The notes below the pieces were generated by a model. The model searched no databases. It saw nothing but the letters and a program-made list of their open reading frames with translations, and was not told the origin of the DNA. 64,000 nucleotides of DNA from NCEH01 sp002257205. Lineage in GTDB: Bacteria; Pseudomonadota; Alphaproteobacteria; Rhizobiales; Xanthobacteraceae. Of this stretch, positions 1 to 7,718 are shown piece after piece (the stretch's first letter is position 1; every line of letters starts with the position of its first letter). The DNA lies in assembly GCF_043195105.1 (NCBI RefSeq), contig NZ_JBAFWO010000002.1. One strand, given 5' to 3'. The position numbers were made by a program, and so were the translations under genes.

Positions 1-280
1 GCGCGGTCAGCGGCTGGGTCTGTACCGAACGGGGATCGACACCGGCGGGCGGCGACAGAGGGGAGGCCGGACCCGGCAGCGCCTGGGTGGTGGACGGTGC
101 GCCGCCCTCCGGCGCGGGATTGGGGGCCTGGGCGGGGCTTCCCGTCTGTCCTGAAGGCGCCGCGCCCTGCGCCAGCGCGGCACCGCCCAGGATGGGCGCG
201 CCCAGCGCGAAAAGGCCGCTCGCCACGCCCATGGCCAGCAACGCCGCCCGTGTTCCACGAACCACGTTCACACCGCCCAT
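1..280 (-). CDS. Secreted protein, N-terminal part only (runs off the window)
   Basis: An open frame reads leftward from ATG at 280 to the window edge without a stop, giving about 93 residues. AAGGAG lies about 10 bases upstream of the ATG, which supports this start. The product begins with a charged segment, a hydrophobic stretch (roughly residues 12-36) and an Ala-Leu-Ala-Gln cleavage-type site near residue 38, so it should be exported. What follows is a low-complexity tract rich in Pro, Ala, Gly and Gln. A Sec signal followed by a Pro/Ala linker is common in alphaproteobacterial IalB-like periplasmic proteins, but the folded domain lies outside the window, so the family is a guess. It is transcribed away from dapF. 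Confidence 0.6.
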   Translation of the reverse strand, partial: MGGVNVVRGTRAALLAMGVASGLFALGAPILGGAALAQGAAPSGQTGSPAQAPNPAPEGGAPSTTQALPGPASPLSPPAGVDPRSVQTQPLTA

Positions 281-391
281 CGCCTGAAATCTCCTTGCCG
301 ACATGCGCAGCCTCTACCACCCGATTCGGGCTAAAGGCGGATGCCGCCGGCCCTCTTTTATCATGTTCGCGCGGGGCGCCTAGAGCACGCG

Positions 392-493
392 CCGATCCGC
401 TTGCGATGCAAGCTGATCGGATAACGCGTTCTCTCACAAATGTTTAGAGCCTGATCCGATCGGGTTGTTTCAAGCTGATCGGATCAGGCTCTA
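392..493. repeat. Two REP-like hairpins in the gap before dapF
   Basis: The gap 281-643 holds two inverted repeats sharing a CTGATCGGAT-type word. The first has 13-bp arms at 392-404 and 408-420 with one mismatch and a 3-base loop. The second has perfect 17-bp arms at 445-461 and 477-493 around a 15-base loop; neither is followed by a clear T-run. They look like members of a dispersed palindromic family and may also act as a bidirectional transcription block between the divergently transcribed secreted-protein gene and dapF. No gene is visible in the rest of the gap. Confidence 0.6.
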
Positions 494-643
494 GCCGGCC
501 GCAGCGGCAGGCGCGGCCGGCTGCGCCGGGTGACTTTCTGCCCATGTGCGCCCCACAAAAGCCGTCGTGCTCCGCAACGGGGTGGCGCATCCCCCGCCTG
601 AGGCCATATAAGACCTGCATCTCCCGGATGCGTGTGTGGACCC

Positions 644-1501
644 ATGACGAGCCTCGCCAATCGCCCCTTTGTGAAGATGAACGGCCTCGGCAACGAGATT
701 CTCGTGCTGGATCTGCGGGCCAATCCGGTGGAGGTGTCGCCCGCCGCCGCGCGTGCGCTCGCCCGTGCCGATGCGCTGCCGTTCGACCAGGCGATGGTGC
801 TTTATCCGCCCCGCGCCTCCGGCTCCATGGGTTTCGTGCGCATCCTCAATTCCGACGGCTCGGAATCCGGCGCCTGCGGCAACGGCACGCGCTGCATCGC
901 CGCGCTGGAGGCCCGCCGCACCGGGGCGCGCCATGTGCTGTTCGACAGCGCCGCCGGCCTGCTGAATTGCGAGATCCTGCCCGACGGCAGCGTGACCGTG
1001 GACATGGGCGCTCCGCATCTCGACTGGAAGCATATTCCCCTCGCCCACGCGGTTGCCGACACCTCCGCCCATGTCCTGGCGGGATACGAGGCGCTGGGGC
1101 CGGCGAATTTCGTCTCCATGGGCAATCCCCATGCGGTGTTCTTCGTGCCCGACGCGGACGCGGTGGCGGTGGAGACGCTGGGGTTCGCGCTGGAGCATGA
1201 TCCGCTGTTTCCCGCGCGCGCCAACATCTCGTTCGCGCAGATGCTGTCGCCTGAACACATCCTGCTGCACGTGTGGGAGCGCGGCGCCGGGCGCACGCGC
1301 GCCTGCGGCACCGCCGCCTGCGCCACCGCGGTCGCGGCCGTTCGCACCGGCCGGTCGGGCCGCGACGTGCGCGCGACGCTGCCGGGCGGGGACCTCTCCA
1401 TCTCCTGGCGGCAGGCGGACGGCCATGTGCTGATGACCGGTCCGGTGGCTTATGAGTTTTCCGGCGTGCTCACCCCGGCCATGTTGGCGGAGGCGGCGTG
1501 A
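644..1501 (+). CDS. dapF: Diaminopimelate epimerase
   Basis: DapF converts LL- to meso-diaminopimelate in the cytoplasm for lysine and peptidoglycan synthesis. The 285-residue product has the usual length and both catalytic thiols of this cofactor-independent racemase: Cys78 in GACGNGTRC and Cys221 in TRACGTAAC. The N-terminal KMNGLGNE (residues 11-18) is the DapF opening motif and NPHAVFF (161-167) is also typical. ATG at 644 places this motif at the expected distance; a GTG four codons upstream (632) is the alternative. No strong ribosome site is seen. The stop overlaps the GTG start of mtaB in a GTGA junction, so the two are translationally coupled. The dapF-mtaB-ftsY order is common in Hyphomicrobiales. 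Confidence 0.95.
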   Translation: MTSLANRPFVKMNGLGNEILVLDLRANPVEVSPAAARALARADALPFDQAMVLYPPRASGSMGFVRILNSDGSESGACGNGTRCIAALEARRTGARHVLFDSAAGLLNCEILPDGSVTVDMGAPHLDWKHIPLAHAVADTSAHVLAGYEALGPANFVSMGNPHAVFFVPDADAVAVETLGFALEHDPLFPARANISFAQMLSPEHILLHVWERGAGRTRACGTAACATAVAAVRTGRSGRDVRATLPGGDLSISWRQADGHVLMTGPVAYEFSGVLTPAMLAEAA

Positions 1502-2784
1502 GCGCCGGGCCCGCCGGTGCGCCGGGCGTCGAAATGGTCACGTTCGGCTGCCGGCTGAATACCCTGGAGTCCGAGCAGATGCGCCGCGCCGCGCTGGCCG
1601 CCGGGCTGGAGCGCACGTTCATCGTCAATTCCTGCGCCGTCACGGGCGAGGCCGTGCGCCAGGCGCGCCAGACCATTCGCCGCCTGAAGCGTGCGCATCC
1701 CGGCATGCGCGTGGTCGTCACCGGCTGCGCGGCGCAGACCGAGCCGGAAACCTTCGCCGCCATGGCGGAGGTGGACCGGGTGATCGGCAATGGCGCCAAG
1801 GGCGCACCGGAAACCTGGACGGCGGCCCGCGCCGCGCTGGATTTCGGCCTCGGCGCCGAGGAAAAGGTGGTGGTGGACGACATCATGTCGGTGCGCGAAA
1901 CCGCGCTCCACATGGTGGACGGGCTGGACCGGCACACCCGCGCCTTCGTGCAGGTGCAGAACGGCTGCGATCATCGCTGCACCTTCTGCATCATCCCGTT
2001 CGGCCGGGGCAATTCGCGCTCCGTGGCGATGGGCGAGGTGGTGGCGCAGGTGCGCACCCTGGTCGAGACCGGCCATGGCGAAGTGGTGCTCACCGGGGTG
2101 GATCTCACCTCCTACGGCGCCGGCCTTCCCGGCGCGCCGACGCTCGGCAAGCTGGTGCGCGCCATCCTCAAGCACGTGCCGGAGCTGAAGCGGCTGCGCC
2201 TCTCCTCCATCGATACGGTGGAAGCCGACGCCGACTTGCTGCGCGCGCTGGCGGAAGAAGAGCGGCTGATGCCGCATCTGCATCTCTCGCTGCAATCGGG
2301 CGACGACCTTATCTTGAAGCGCATGAAGCGTCGGCATTCGCGCGCCGAGGCGATCCGCCTCGTCGGCGAGATGCGGCGCTTGCGGCCGGATCTGGTGTTC
2401 GGCGCCGATCTCATTGCCGGTTTTCCCACCGAGAGCGAGGCGCAGTTCCGCAATACGCTGGATATCGTGGACGCTTGCGGCCTCTCCTTCCTGCACGTGT
2501 TTCCCTATTCGCCGCGCCCCGGCACCCCCGCCGCCCGCATGCCGCAGGTGGCGCACGAAGTGGTGAAGGCCCGGGCGCAGCGCCTGCGCGAAAAGGGCGA
2601 CATGGCCTTGCATCGCCATCTCTCTTTGTGCGTGGGCGCCCATCGCAGCGTGCTGATGGAGAGCGGCGGCCTCGGCCGCACGGAGCATTTCACGCCGGTA
2701 CGCGTTCCCCATCCCGCGCCACGCGGCACCATCCTCCCCCTGCGCATCGCCGGTCACGACGGCGCGCGGCTAATCGCGGCCTGA
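1498..2784 (+). CDS. mtaB: tRNA t6A37 methylthiotransferase (MtaB type)
   Basis: MtaB is a radical-SAM enzyme that adds a methylthio group to N6-threonylcarbamoyladenosine at position 37 of ANN-decoding tRNAs. The 428-residue product has the three N-terminal cluster cysteines (Cys18, Cys46, Cys77) of the UPF0004 domain and the radical-SAM CxxxCxxC set (Cys157, Cys161, Cys164, within NGCDHRCTFC). TFGCRLNTLESEQM at 15-28 is the entry motif typical of MtaB. The C-terminal ~60 residues correspond to a short, poorly conserved TRAM-like tail. The GTG start overlaps dapF by four bases, and the stop is 4 bases before the ftsY ATG, so the three genes form an operon. A MiaB or RimO assignment is less likely because of the N-terminal motif and the neighbourhood. 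Confidence 0.9.
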   Translation: MSAGPAGAPGVEMVTFGCRLNTLESEQMRRAALAAGLERTFIVNSCAVTGEAVRQARQTIRRLKRAHPGMRVVVTGCAAQTEPETFAAMAEVDRVIGNGAKGAPETWTAARAALDFGLGAEEKVVVDDIMSVRETALHMVDGLDRHTRAFVQVQNGCDHRCTFCIIPFGRGNSRSVAMGEVVAQVRTLVETGHGEVVLTGVDLTSYGAGLPGAPTLGKLVRAILKHVPELKRLRLSSIDTVEADADLLRALAEEERLMPHLHLSLQSGDDLILKRMKRRHSRAEAIRLVGEMRRLRPDLVFGADLIAGFPTESEAQFRNTLDIVDACGLSFLHVFPYSPRPGTPAARMPQVAHEVVKARAQRLREKGDMALHRHLSLCVGAHRSVLMESGGLGRTEHFTPVRVPHPAPRGTILPLRIAGHDGARLIAA

Positions 2785-2788
2785 TGTG

Positions 2789-4222
2789 ATGAGCGACACC
2801 GAGAACGGCCCCCCGCCGGCCCCCAAGAAGAAAGGCCTCTGGAGCCGCCTGACCGGCGGCTGGGGCAGCGAGGCCGAGGCGCCCGCGCCGACTGCCCCGG
2901 TCGACGATGCGCCGGCTTCTGTCCAGTCCGACACGTCCGAGGGCAGTGAACCCGCAGCCCCCGAGGCGTCGGTTGACGAAGCACGGCCGGTCCCGGACCT
3001 CGCGGCGGAAGCGCGGCCGGAGAGCGATGCACCGGCCATGGGCGATGTGCCGGCCGAAGAAGAGCAGGCGAAAGAGGACCGGGCGGAAGAGGCAGCGGTC
3101 GCGGACCCGCTTGCAGAGCATTCCCTCGCTGAGGTTCCCGTTGCCGAGGCTCCCGCCCCACAAGAGGATCCTGCCCGCATGGCCCTCGCGCCGACGGTGC
3201 CGGTTGAGGAGCAGCCTGTTCCCGCAGACGTGCCTTCCGAGGCGGAACAGACCGAAGCCTCCTTTGCCGAAACCTCCTCCGCCGAGGAGCCGGAGCCCGC
3301 CAAGACCAGTTTCTGGCGCCGCCTCACCAGTGGACTGGCGCGCACCGCCTCCAGTCTCACCCAGGGCATCACCGACCTCGTCTCTAAGCGCAAGCTCGAT
3401 GCCGAGACGCTGGAAGAGCTGGAAGACATCCTGATCCGCGCCGATCTCGGCACCGCCACCGCCGCGCGGATCGTCGAAGCGGTGGGGCGCGGCCGGCACG
3501 ACAAGATGATCGGCGCCGACGAAGTGAAGGGCCTGATCGCCGCCGAGGTGGAATCCATCCTCGCCCCGGTGGCGAAGCCCCTGGTGATCGAGGACGCGCA
3601 AAAACCCTTCATCATCCTCATGGTCGGGGTGAACGGCTCGGGCAAGACCACCACCATCGGCAAGCTCGCCGCCCAGTGGAAGAGCGAGGGCCGCAAGGTG
3701 GTGCTGGCGGCGGGCGATACCTTCCGCGCCGCCGCCATCGAGCAATTGAAGGTGTGGGGCGCGCGCACCGGCGCCCGCGTCGTCGCCCGCGCGCCGGGGG
3801 CGGATGCGGCGGGCGTCGCCCATGACGCCATCACCGAAGCGCGCGCGGAGGGCGCCGACATCCTGCTCATCGACACCGCCGGACGGTTGCAGAACCGCAC
3901 CGAGCTGATGGCCGAGCTGGAAAAGGTGGTGCGCGTGGTGAAGAAGCTGGAGCCCGGCGCGCCGCACGCGGTGCTGCTGGTGCTCGACGCGACCGTCGGC
4001 CAGAACGCGCTCTCCCAGGTGGAGGTGTTCACCAAGATCGCCGGCGTGACCGGGCTTGTCATGACCAAGCTGGACGGCACCGCGCGCGGCGGCATCCTGG
4101 TCGCCATCGCCGCGAAATTCGGCCTGCCGGTGCATCTGATCGGGGTTGGGGAGGGGGCGGAGGATCTCCAGCCCTTCGCCGCCGCCGATTTCGCCCGCGC
4201 CATCGCCGGAATCGAGGATTAG
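2789..4222 (+). CDS. ftsY: Signal recognition particle receptor FtsY
   Basis: FtsY docks SRP-ribosome complexes at the inner membrane through reciprocal GTP hydrolysis with Ffh. The 477-residue product has a basic start, a long acidic Ala/Pro/Glu-rich A domain (about residues 28-170), the helical N domain (about 172-265) and the G domain. GTPase motifs are visible: P-loop GVNGSGKTTT (280-289), DTFRAAA, DTAGR, and TKLDGTARGG near the C-terminus. The second variable P-loop residue is Ser where Val is more usual. ATG at 2789 was chosen over the in-frame GTG at 2786 because it is the stronger codon at nearly the same place. It is the last gene of the dapF-mtaB-ftsY run. Confidence 0.95.
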   Translation: MSDTENGPPPAPKKKGLWSRLTGGWGSEAEAPAPTAPVDDAPASVQSDTSEGSEPAAPEASVDEARPVPDLAAEARPESDAPAMGDVPAEEEQAKEDRAEEAAVADPLAEHSLAEVPVAEAPAPQEDPARMALAPTVPVEEQPVPADVPSEAEQTEASFAETSSAEEPEPAKTSFWRRLTSGLARTASSLTQGITDLVSKRKLDAETLEELEDILIRADLGTATAARIVEAVGRGRHDKMIGADEVKGLIAAEVESILAPVAKPLVIEDAQKPFIILMVGVNGSGKTTTIGKLAAQWKSEGRKVVLAAGDTFRAAAIEQLKVWGARTGARVVARAPGADAAGVAHDAITEARAEGADILLIDTAGRLQNRTELMAELEKVVRVVKKLEPGAPHAVLLVLDATVGQNALSQVEVFTKIAGVTGLVMTKLDGTARGGILVAIAAKFGLPVHLIGVGEGAEDLQPFAAADFARAIAGIED

Positions 4223-4256
4223 AGGGGGGCGGTGCCCGCCAAGAGAGTGGCGCGCC

Positions 4257-4514
4257 TTAGCGGCAACCGTCGCACTCGCCTTCGCCCTCCATGGTGTCAT
4301 CGCGAAACTTAATTGGAACGCACCACGCGTTTGTCTGTACGTCCGCCGTTTTTCCTGCAGATGATTTTATTTTTTTAATATAATCATTTTCAATTTTCTT
4401 TTTTGCGGAATTGCATTCTTTTTGAGACGTATAGGACCAGCCGGGAAATGTTGCCGGTGTGCCGACTTCAAAATTAATAATGCCTACAATTATGAGAATC
4501 CAGTAAGAATTCAT
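4257..4514 (-). CDS. Small AT-rich orphan protein, possibly exported
   Basis: A short gene of 85 codons starts at ATG 4514, with AGGA about 8 bases upstream. Its composition is much more AT-rich than everything around it, with many AAA, ATT and AAT codons, which suggests recent acquisition. The product opens with a hydrophobic stretch (about residues 4-16) that could be a weak signal peptide or membrane anchor. A Lys-rich middle follows, then Cys residues near the end (WCVP and GECDGC). I do not recognise the family. Small exported proteins with a late WCxP are scattered through Hyphomicrobiales, but that comparison is from memory. The frame stays open upstream to 4892, but that part has no start signal and overlaps the opposite gene. 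Confidence 0.5.
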   Translation of the reverse strand: MNSYWILIIVGIINFEVGTPATFPGWSYTSQKECNSAKKKIENDYIKKIKSSAGKTADVQTNAWCVPIKFRDDTMEGEGECDGCR

Positions 4515-4728
4515 CTTTGATTTCCTGTGCGAGATCGACTCCGTGAAGCGAATCCTGCTTCCGCACGCACACAGACCATACTCCGCTGTGTGAACCAACC
4601 GCTTTGGAGGACGGGCTGAAGCGCCTAAGGCGCATGTGCCGGGATCGCCATTTCTGATGCAGATTCTTGCACCGCGCATGGCTATGCTTTTCCATAGCGG
4701 CCGGATGAGGCCGCTTGGGGGGCGTGCG

Positions 4729-5472
4729 ATGGCGTCGCGGGTGTGGATAATGCTGTTGGCCTGCCTGTGGAGCGGGGTGGCCGTCGCGGCGCAGAAATCG
4801 GTGTCCTTCGCCGACGGCGCCTGTTCCGGGCGGGTGTGGTTCGATCCCGCCAAGACCGACGAAAAGAGCCTGCGCGACACCTTGGCCCTCATCTATGACT
4901 ATACCCTCTCCGCTGCCCCCTCGCCGAGCTTTCCGAACAAGCCGGCGGACATGGGGCGCGTGAACGCGGCTGCCTATGCGGCCAAATGCGCGCGCATCGA
5001 GGCCGCCGCCGCCGCGCTGAAGCCGCTGGATCTGCCGGGCGCGCAGGAATTCCACGCCAAGGTGAAGGATGCCGTCGCCGATTTCTGCACCTTCAATATC
5101 GCCAAGCTGAAGGCCTTCGCCACCCCCGCCGCGCTGCGCGATTTCACCCCAGCGCCGGCAGCTTGCGCCAGCTATGTGGACGCACTGGAAGGCAAGGGCG
5201 ATCTTCCCGCCGTCTGGCGCGCCGCCGTCGCCGCAGGCTGCACCAACAACGCCAATCCCCAGGCCTGCGCCGCGCGCGAGCTGCGCCACGCCTCGGTGCC
5301 GGAGTCTGCGGGCTGGATGCGGCTCTATCTCATCACCCACGCCTGGAACAATTGCGCCGTGCCCGCCCTCAAGGTGAACGACCCCGCCGGCGAGGCGGCG
5401 CGCGCCGTGCTGATCCAATCCCTCGCCGAAGCCTTTCCGCGCCAGAAGCTGGAGTGCGAGGGCGCCGACTGA
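4729..5472 (+). CDS. Exported hypothetical protein
   Basis: A 247-residue product begins with a clear Sec signal peptide (MASRVWIMLLACLWSGVAVA, residues 1-20), so it should be periplasmic. The mature part is Ala-rich, contains about seven Cys residues (in contexts such as GACSGR, AKCAR, DFCTFN) and is predicted helical. It may be disulphide-stabilised. ATG 4729 puts the signal peptide at the N-terminus and has a G-rich stretch upstream; in-frame ATG at 4705 is possible. I cannot name a family. It sits alone between the AT-rich orphan gene and apt, 143 bases before apt. Codon use matches the core genome, so it is likely a resident gene. Confidence 0.7.
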   Translation: MASRVWIMLLACLWSGVAVAAQKSVSFADGACSGRVWFDPAKTDEKSLRDTLALIYDYTLSAAPSPSFPNKPADMGRVNAAAYAAKCARIEAAAAALKPLDLPGAQEFHAKVKDAVADFCTFNIAKLKAFATPAALRDFTPAPAACASYVDALEGKGDLPAVWRAAVAAGCTNNANPQACAARELRHASVPESAGWMRLYLITHAWNNCAVPALKVNDPAGEAARAVLIQSLAEAFPRQKLECEGAD

Positions 5473-5615
5473 GCGGCGCGCGGGGGCCGTTTCACAGGAC
5501 GGTGTTCGCGCCGCTTGCGGGCAGACAATGGCCCGGCAAGAATGTTAAGCCCGGCAAAATCTTCAAGCGCGGATCGGGGCGGCCGTGTGCCCCGCCGGCC
5601 GAACCAGGGTGCTCC

Positions 5616-6188
5616 ATGACCATCATTTCTTCTCCCCTGCCGTCCGTGCCCGCCGAGGCGACCGATTTGCGCGCCGCGATCCGCACCATCGTGGATTATC
5701 CCAAGCCCGGCATCCTGTTCCGCGACATCACCACACTGCTCGGAAATGCCCGTGCCTTCCGCCGCGCGGTGGACGAGCTGGTGCAGCCTTGGGCCGGGGC
5801 GAAGATCGACAAGGTGGCGGGCATCGAGGCGCGCGGCTTCATCATCGGCGGGGCGGTGGCGCATCAGCTGTGCGCGGGTTTCGTGCCGATCCGCAAGAAG
5901 GGCAAGCTGCCCCATCAGACCGTGCGCATGGCCTATGCCCTGGAATATGGCCAGGACGAGATGGAGATGCATGTGGATGCGGTCTCCGCCGGCGAAAAGG
6001 TGGTGCTGGTGGACGATCTGATCGCCACCGGCGGCACCGCCGAGGGCGCGGTGAAGCTGCTGCGCAACATGGGCGTGCAGGTGGAGGCCGCCTGCTTCAT
6101 CATCGATCTGCCGGACCTCGGGGGCGCCGCCAAGCTGCGCGCCATGGGCGTGCCGGTGCGCACGCTCATGGCCTTCGACGGGCATTGA
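5616..6188 (+). CDS. apt: Adenine phosphoribosyltransferase
   Basis: Apt salvages adenine by transferring it to PRPP, giving AMP and pyrophosphate, in the cytosol. The 190-residue product has the PRPP-binding loop VVLVDDLIATGGTA (about residues 129-142) and the usual features of short type I phosphoribosyltransferases, including IEARGFIIGGAVA and FVPIRKKGKLP upstream of it. Length and motif order match Apt rather than hypoxanthine or xanthine enzymes. ATG 5616 has AGGG six bases upstream. The gene stands alone, converging with the MFS gene that ends 19 bases downstream. Confidence 0.93.
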   Translation: MTIISSPLPSVPAEATDLRAAIRTIVDYPKPGILFRDITTLLGNARAFRRAVDELVQPWAGAKIDKVAGIEARGFIIGGAVAHQLCAGFVPIRKKGKLPHQTVRMAYALEYGQDEMEMHVDAVSAGEKVVLVDDLIATGGTAEGAVKLLRNMGVQVEAACFIIDLPDLGGAAKLRAMGVPVRTLMAFDGH

Positions 6189-6207
6189 GCGGCGCCGGCC
6201 GCAAGCT

Positions 6208-7443
6208 TCAGCGGGCGCCCCGCAGGCGGGCGGCGAGGATCATCGCGCCGCCGACCGCCGAAAGGCCGACCAGCAGGCCGTAGCTGCCCATATAGCTGCC
6301 CACCCGGTCGTGGATTTGCGAGAAGATCACGGGGCCGAACACCACGCCGGTGAAGGTGAAGAACATGGCCGCCCCGGTGGTGGAGCCCACCGCGCGTGGC
6401 GGGCTGTTGCGGGCCACTTCCGAGAGATAGACCCCGTTCCAGCCCACGCCCGAAAGGCCGAGCACCAGCAGCAGCGCCACGATGACCGGCAGCGGCCAGC
6501 CGGGTGCGGCCAACATGATCGCCAGCGCGGCGCCGCCCATGAGCAGCGCGAGAAACACCAGCACGCTGAGGCCGTCATGCGCCATGTCGGCCACCTGGCC
6601 CCACAGCACGCGGCCCACCGCGCCCGACACCTGCACCGCCGCAAGGATCGCCCCCGCCTGCACCAGGGAGAAGCCGAGATCCTCCACCAGCAGCGCCACC
6701 AGGAAGGTGATGACGCACAGCTGCACCGCCGAGAAGCAGAAGGAGGAGAGCGCCAGCCAGCGCAGGCGGGCGTGCGATAGCACCAGCTTGATGGCCGTGA
6801 AGGACAGCAGCCGGCTGCTGCCGGCGCGGCTGCGATGCCGGTCCAGTTCCGCACGGCCGAGCTGGGAGAGCGCCGCGACCAGCACGCACGGGACGGCGAC
6901 GCAGATCAGCGCCGCGTGCCAGCCGAGCGTCAGCGCGATCTGCGGCCCGAACAGGCCGGCCGCCATGCCGCCCAGCGGCACGCCCGTCTGTTTCAGGGAG
7001 AAAATCAGGTTGCGGCGGTTCGCCGGCGCGTGGCGCATCAGCAGTTCGGATGCGGCCGGATTGATGAGGCCGTAGCCGAGCCCGGTCACGAACGCGCCGA
7101 GGGCCATGGTGGGGATGGTGGGGATGCTCGCCAGCAGGCATCCGCCGGCATGGAACAGCATCGCGCTCTGCCCGGTGCGGCAGGGGCCGTACCAGGCGAC
7201 GAGGGTGCCGGCGACCAGCGATGCCGTCATGGCCGCGAAATAGACCAGGGAAATCTGATAGCCCACGCTCGCGGTCGGGACACCGAGGTCGCGCGCGATG
7301 GCCGGTGCCAGGGCCGGCACCATCAGCACCGCCATGGTGCCCAGCGCCTGAACCGAGATCGTCTCGGCGAGCAGGGGCAAGAGGCCGATGTGCGGTTCCG
7401 GCGCGTGCGTCGTGGCCGGCTGCATGCCGGGTTCAGCGTTCAC
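6208..7443 (-). CDS. MFS transporter
   Basis: A major-facilitator-superfamily permease of about 411 residues with roughly twelve hydrophobic segments in two halves joined by an Arg/Ser-rich loop near the middle (AELDRHRSRAGSS). The loop between segments 2 and 3 carries the GTLVAWYGPCRTG stretch in place of the canonical GxLaDRxGRR motif, which is a diverged form. Substrate cannot be read from sequence; it resembles the small, cyanate/NNP-like MFS group. GTG at 7443 with GGGGGA upstream was chosen; ATG at 7425 is the alternative, and the frame is open to 7614 but that part looks non-coding. It lies between apt and the orphan gene at 7719-8948, with no visible regulator. Confidence 0.8.
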   Translation of the reverse strand: MNAEPGMQPATTHAPEPHIGLLPLLAETISVQALGTMAVLMVPALAPAIARDLGVPTASVGYQISLVYFAAMTASLVAGTLVAWYGPCRTGQSAMLFHAGGCLLASIPTIPTMALGAFVTGLGYGLINPAASELLMRHAPANRRNLIFSLKQTGVPLGGMAAGLFGPQIALTLGWHAALICVAVPCVLVAALSQLGRAELDRHRSRAGSSRLLSFTAIKLVLSHARLRWLALSSFCFSAVQLCVITFLVALLVEDLGFSLVQAGAILAAVQVSGAVGRVLWGQVADMAHDGLSVLVFLALLMGGAALAIMLAAPGWPLPVIVALLLVLGLSGVGWNGVYLSEVARNSPPRAVGSTTGAAMFFTFTGVVFGPVIFSQIHDRVGSYMGSYGLLVGLSAVGGAMILAARLRGAR

Positions 7444-7718
7444 GGCATCCCCCGCCGCGCGCCGGACGCGCCGAGTGAGAGGACATCGCAAGGCGCAAGG
7501 GAAGAGAGAGGGTGCCGCGCAACGCGCGGGACACAGGGGCAGAACATGACCATCAGCGAATCCAGGACACCTTCGCTCGTGGCGCCGGCGCGCCAAGGAG
7601 AAGGATGTTCCCATGGGGCGTCAAGGCCGCGACGGCAGAGCTGCCGACGCGGCCATGCAGAAGTTGCAGAGCAGCTTGCCTCCTCCCACCGAAGGCCGGA
7701 CGCGCCTATGGGTTGTGG

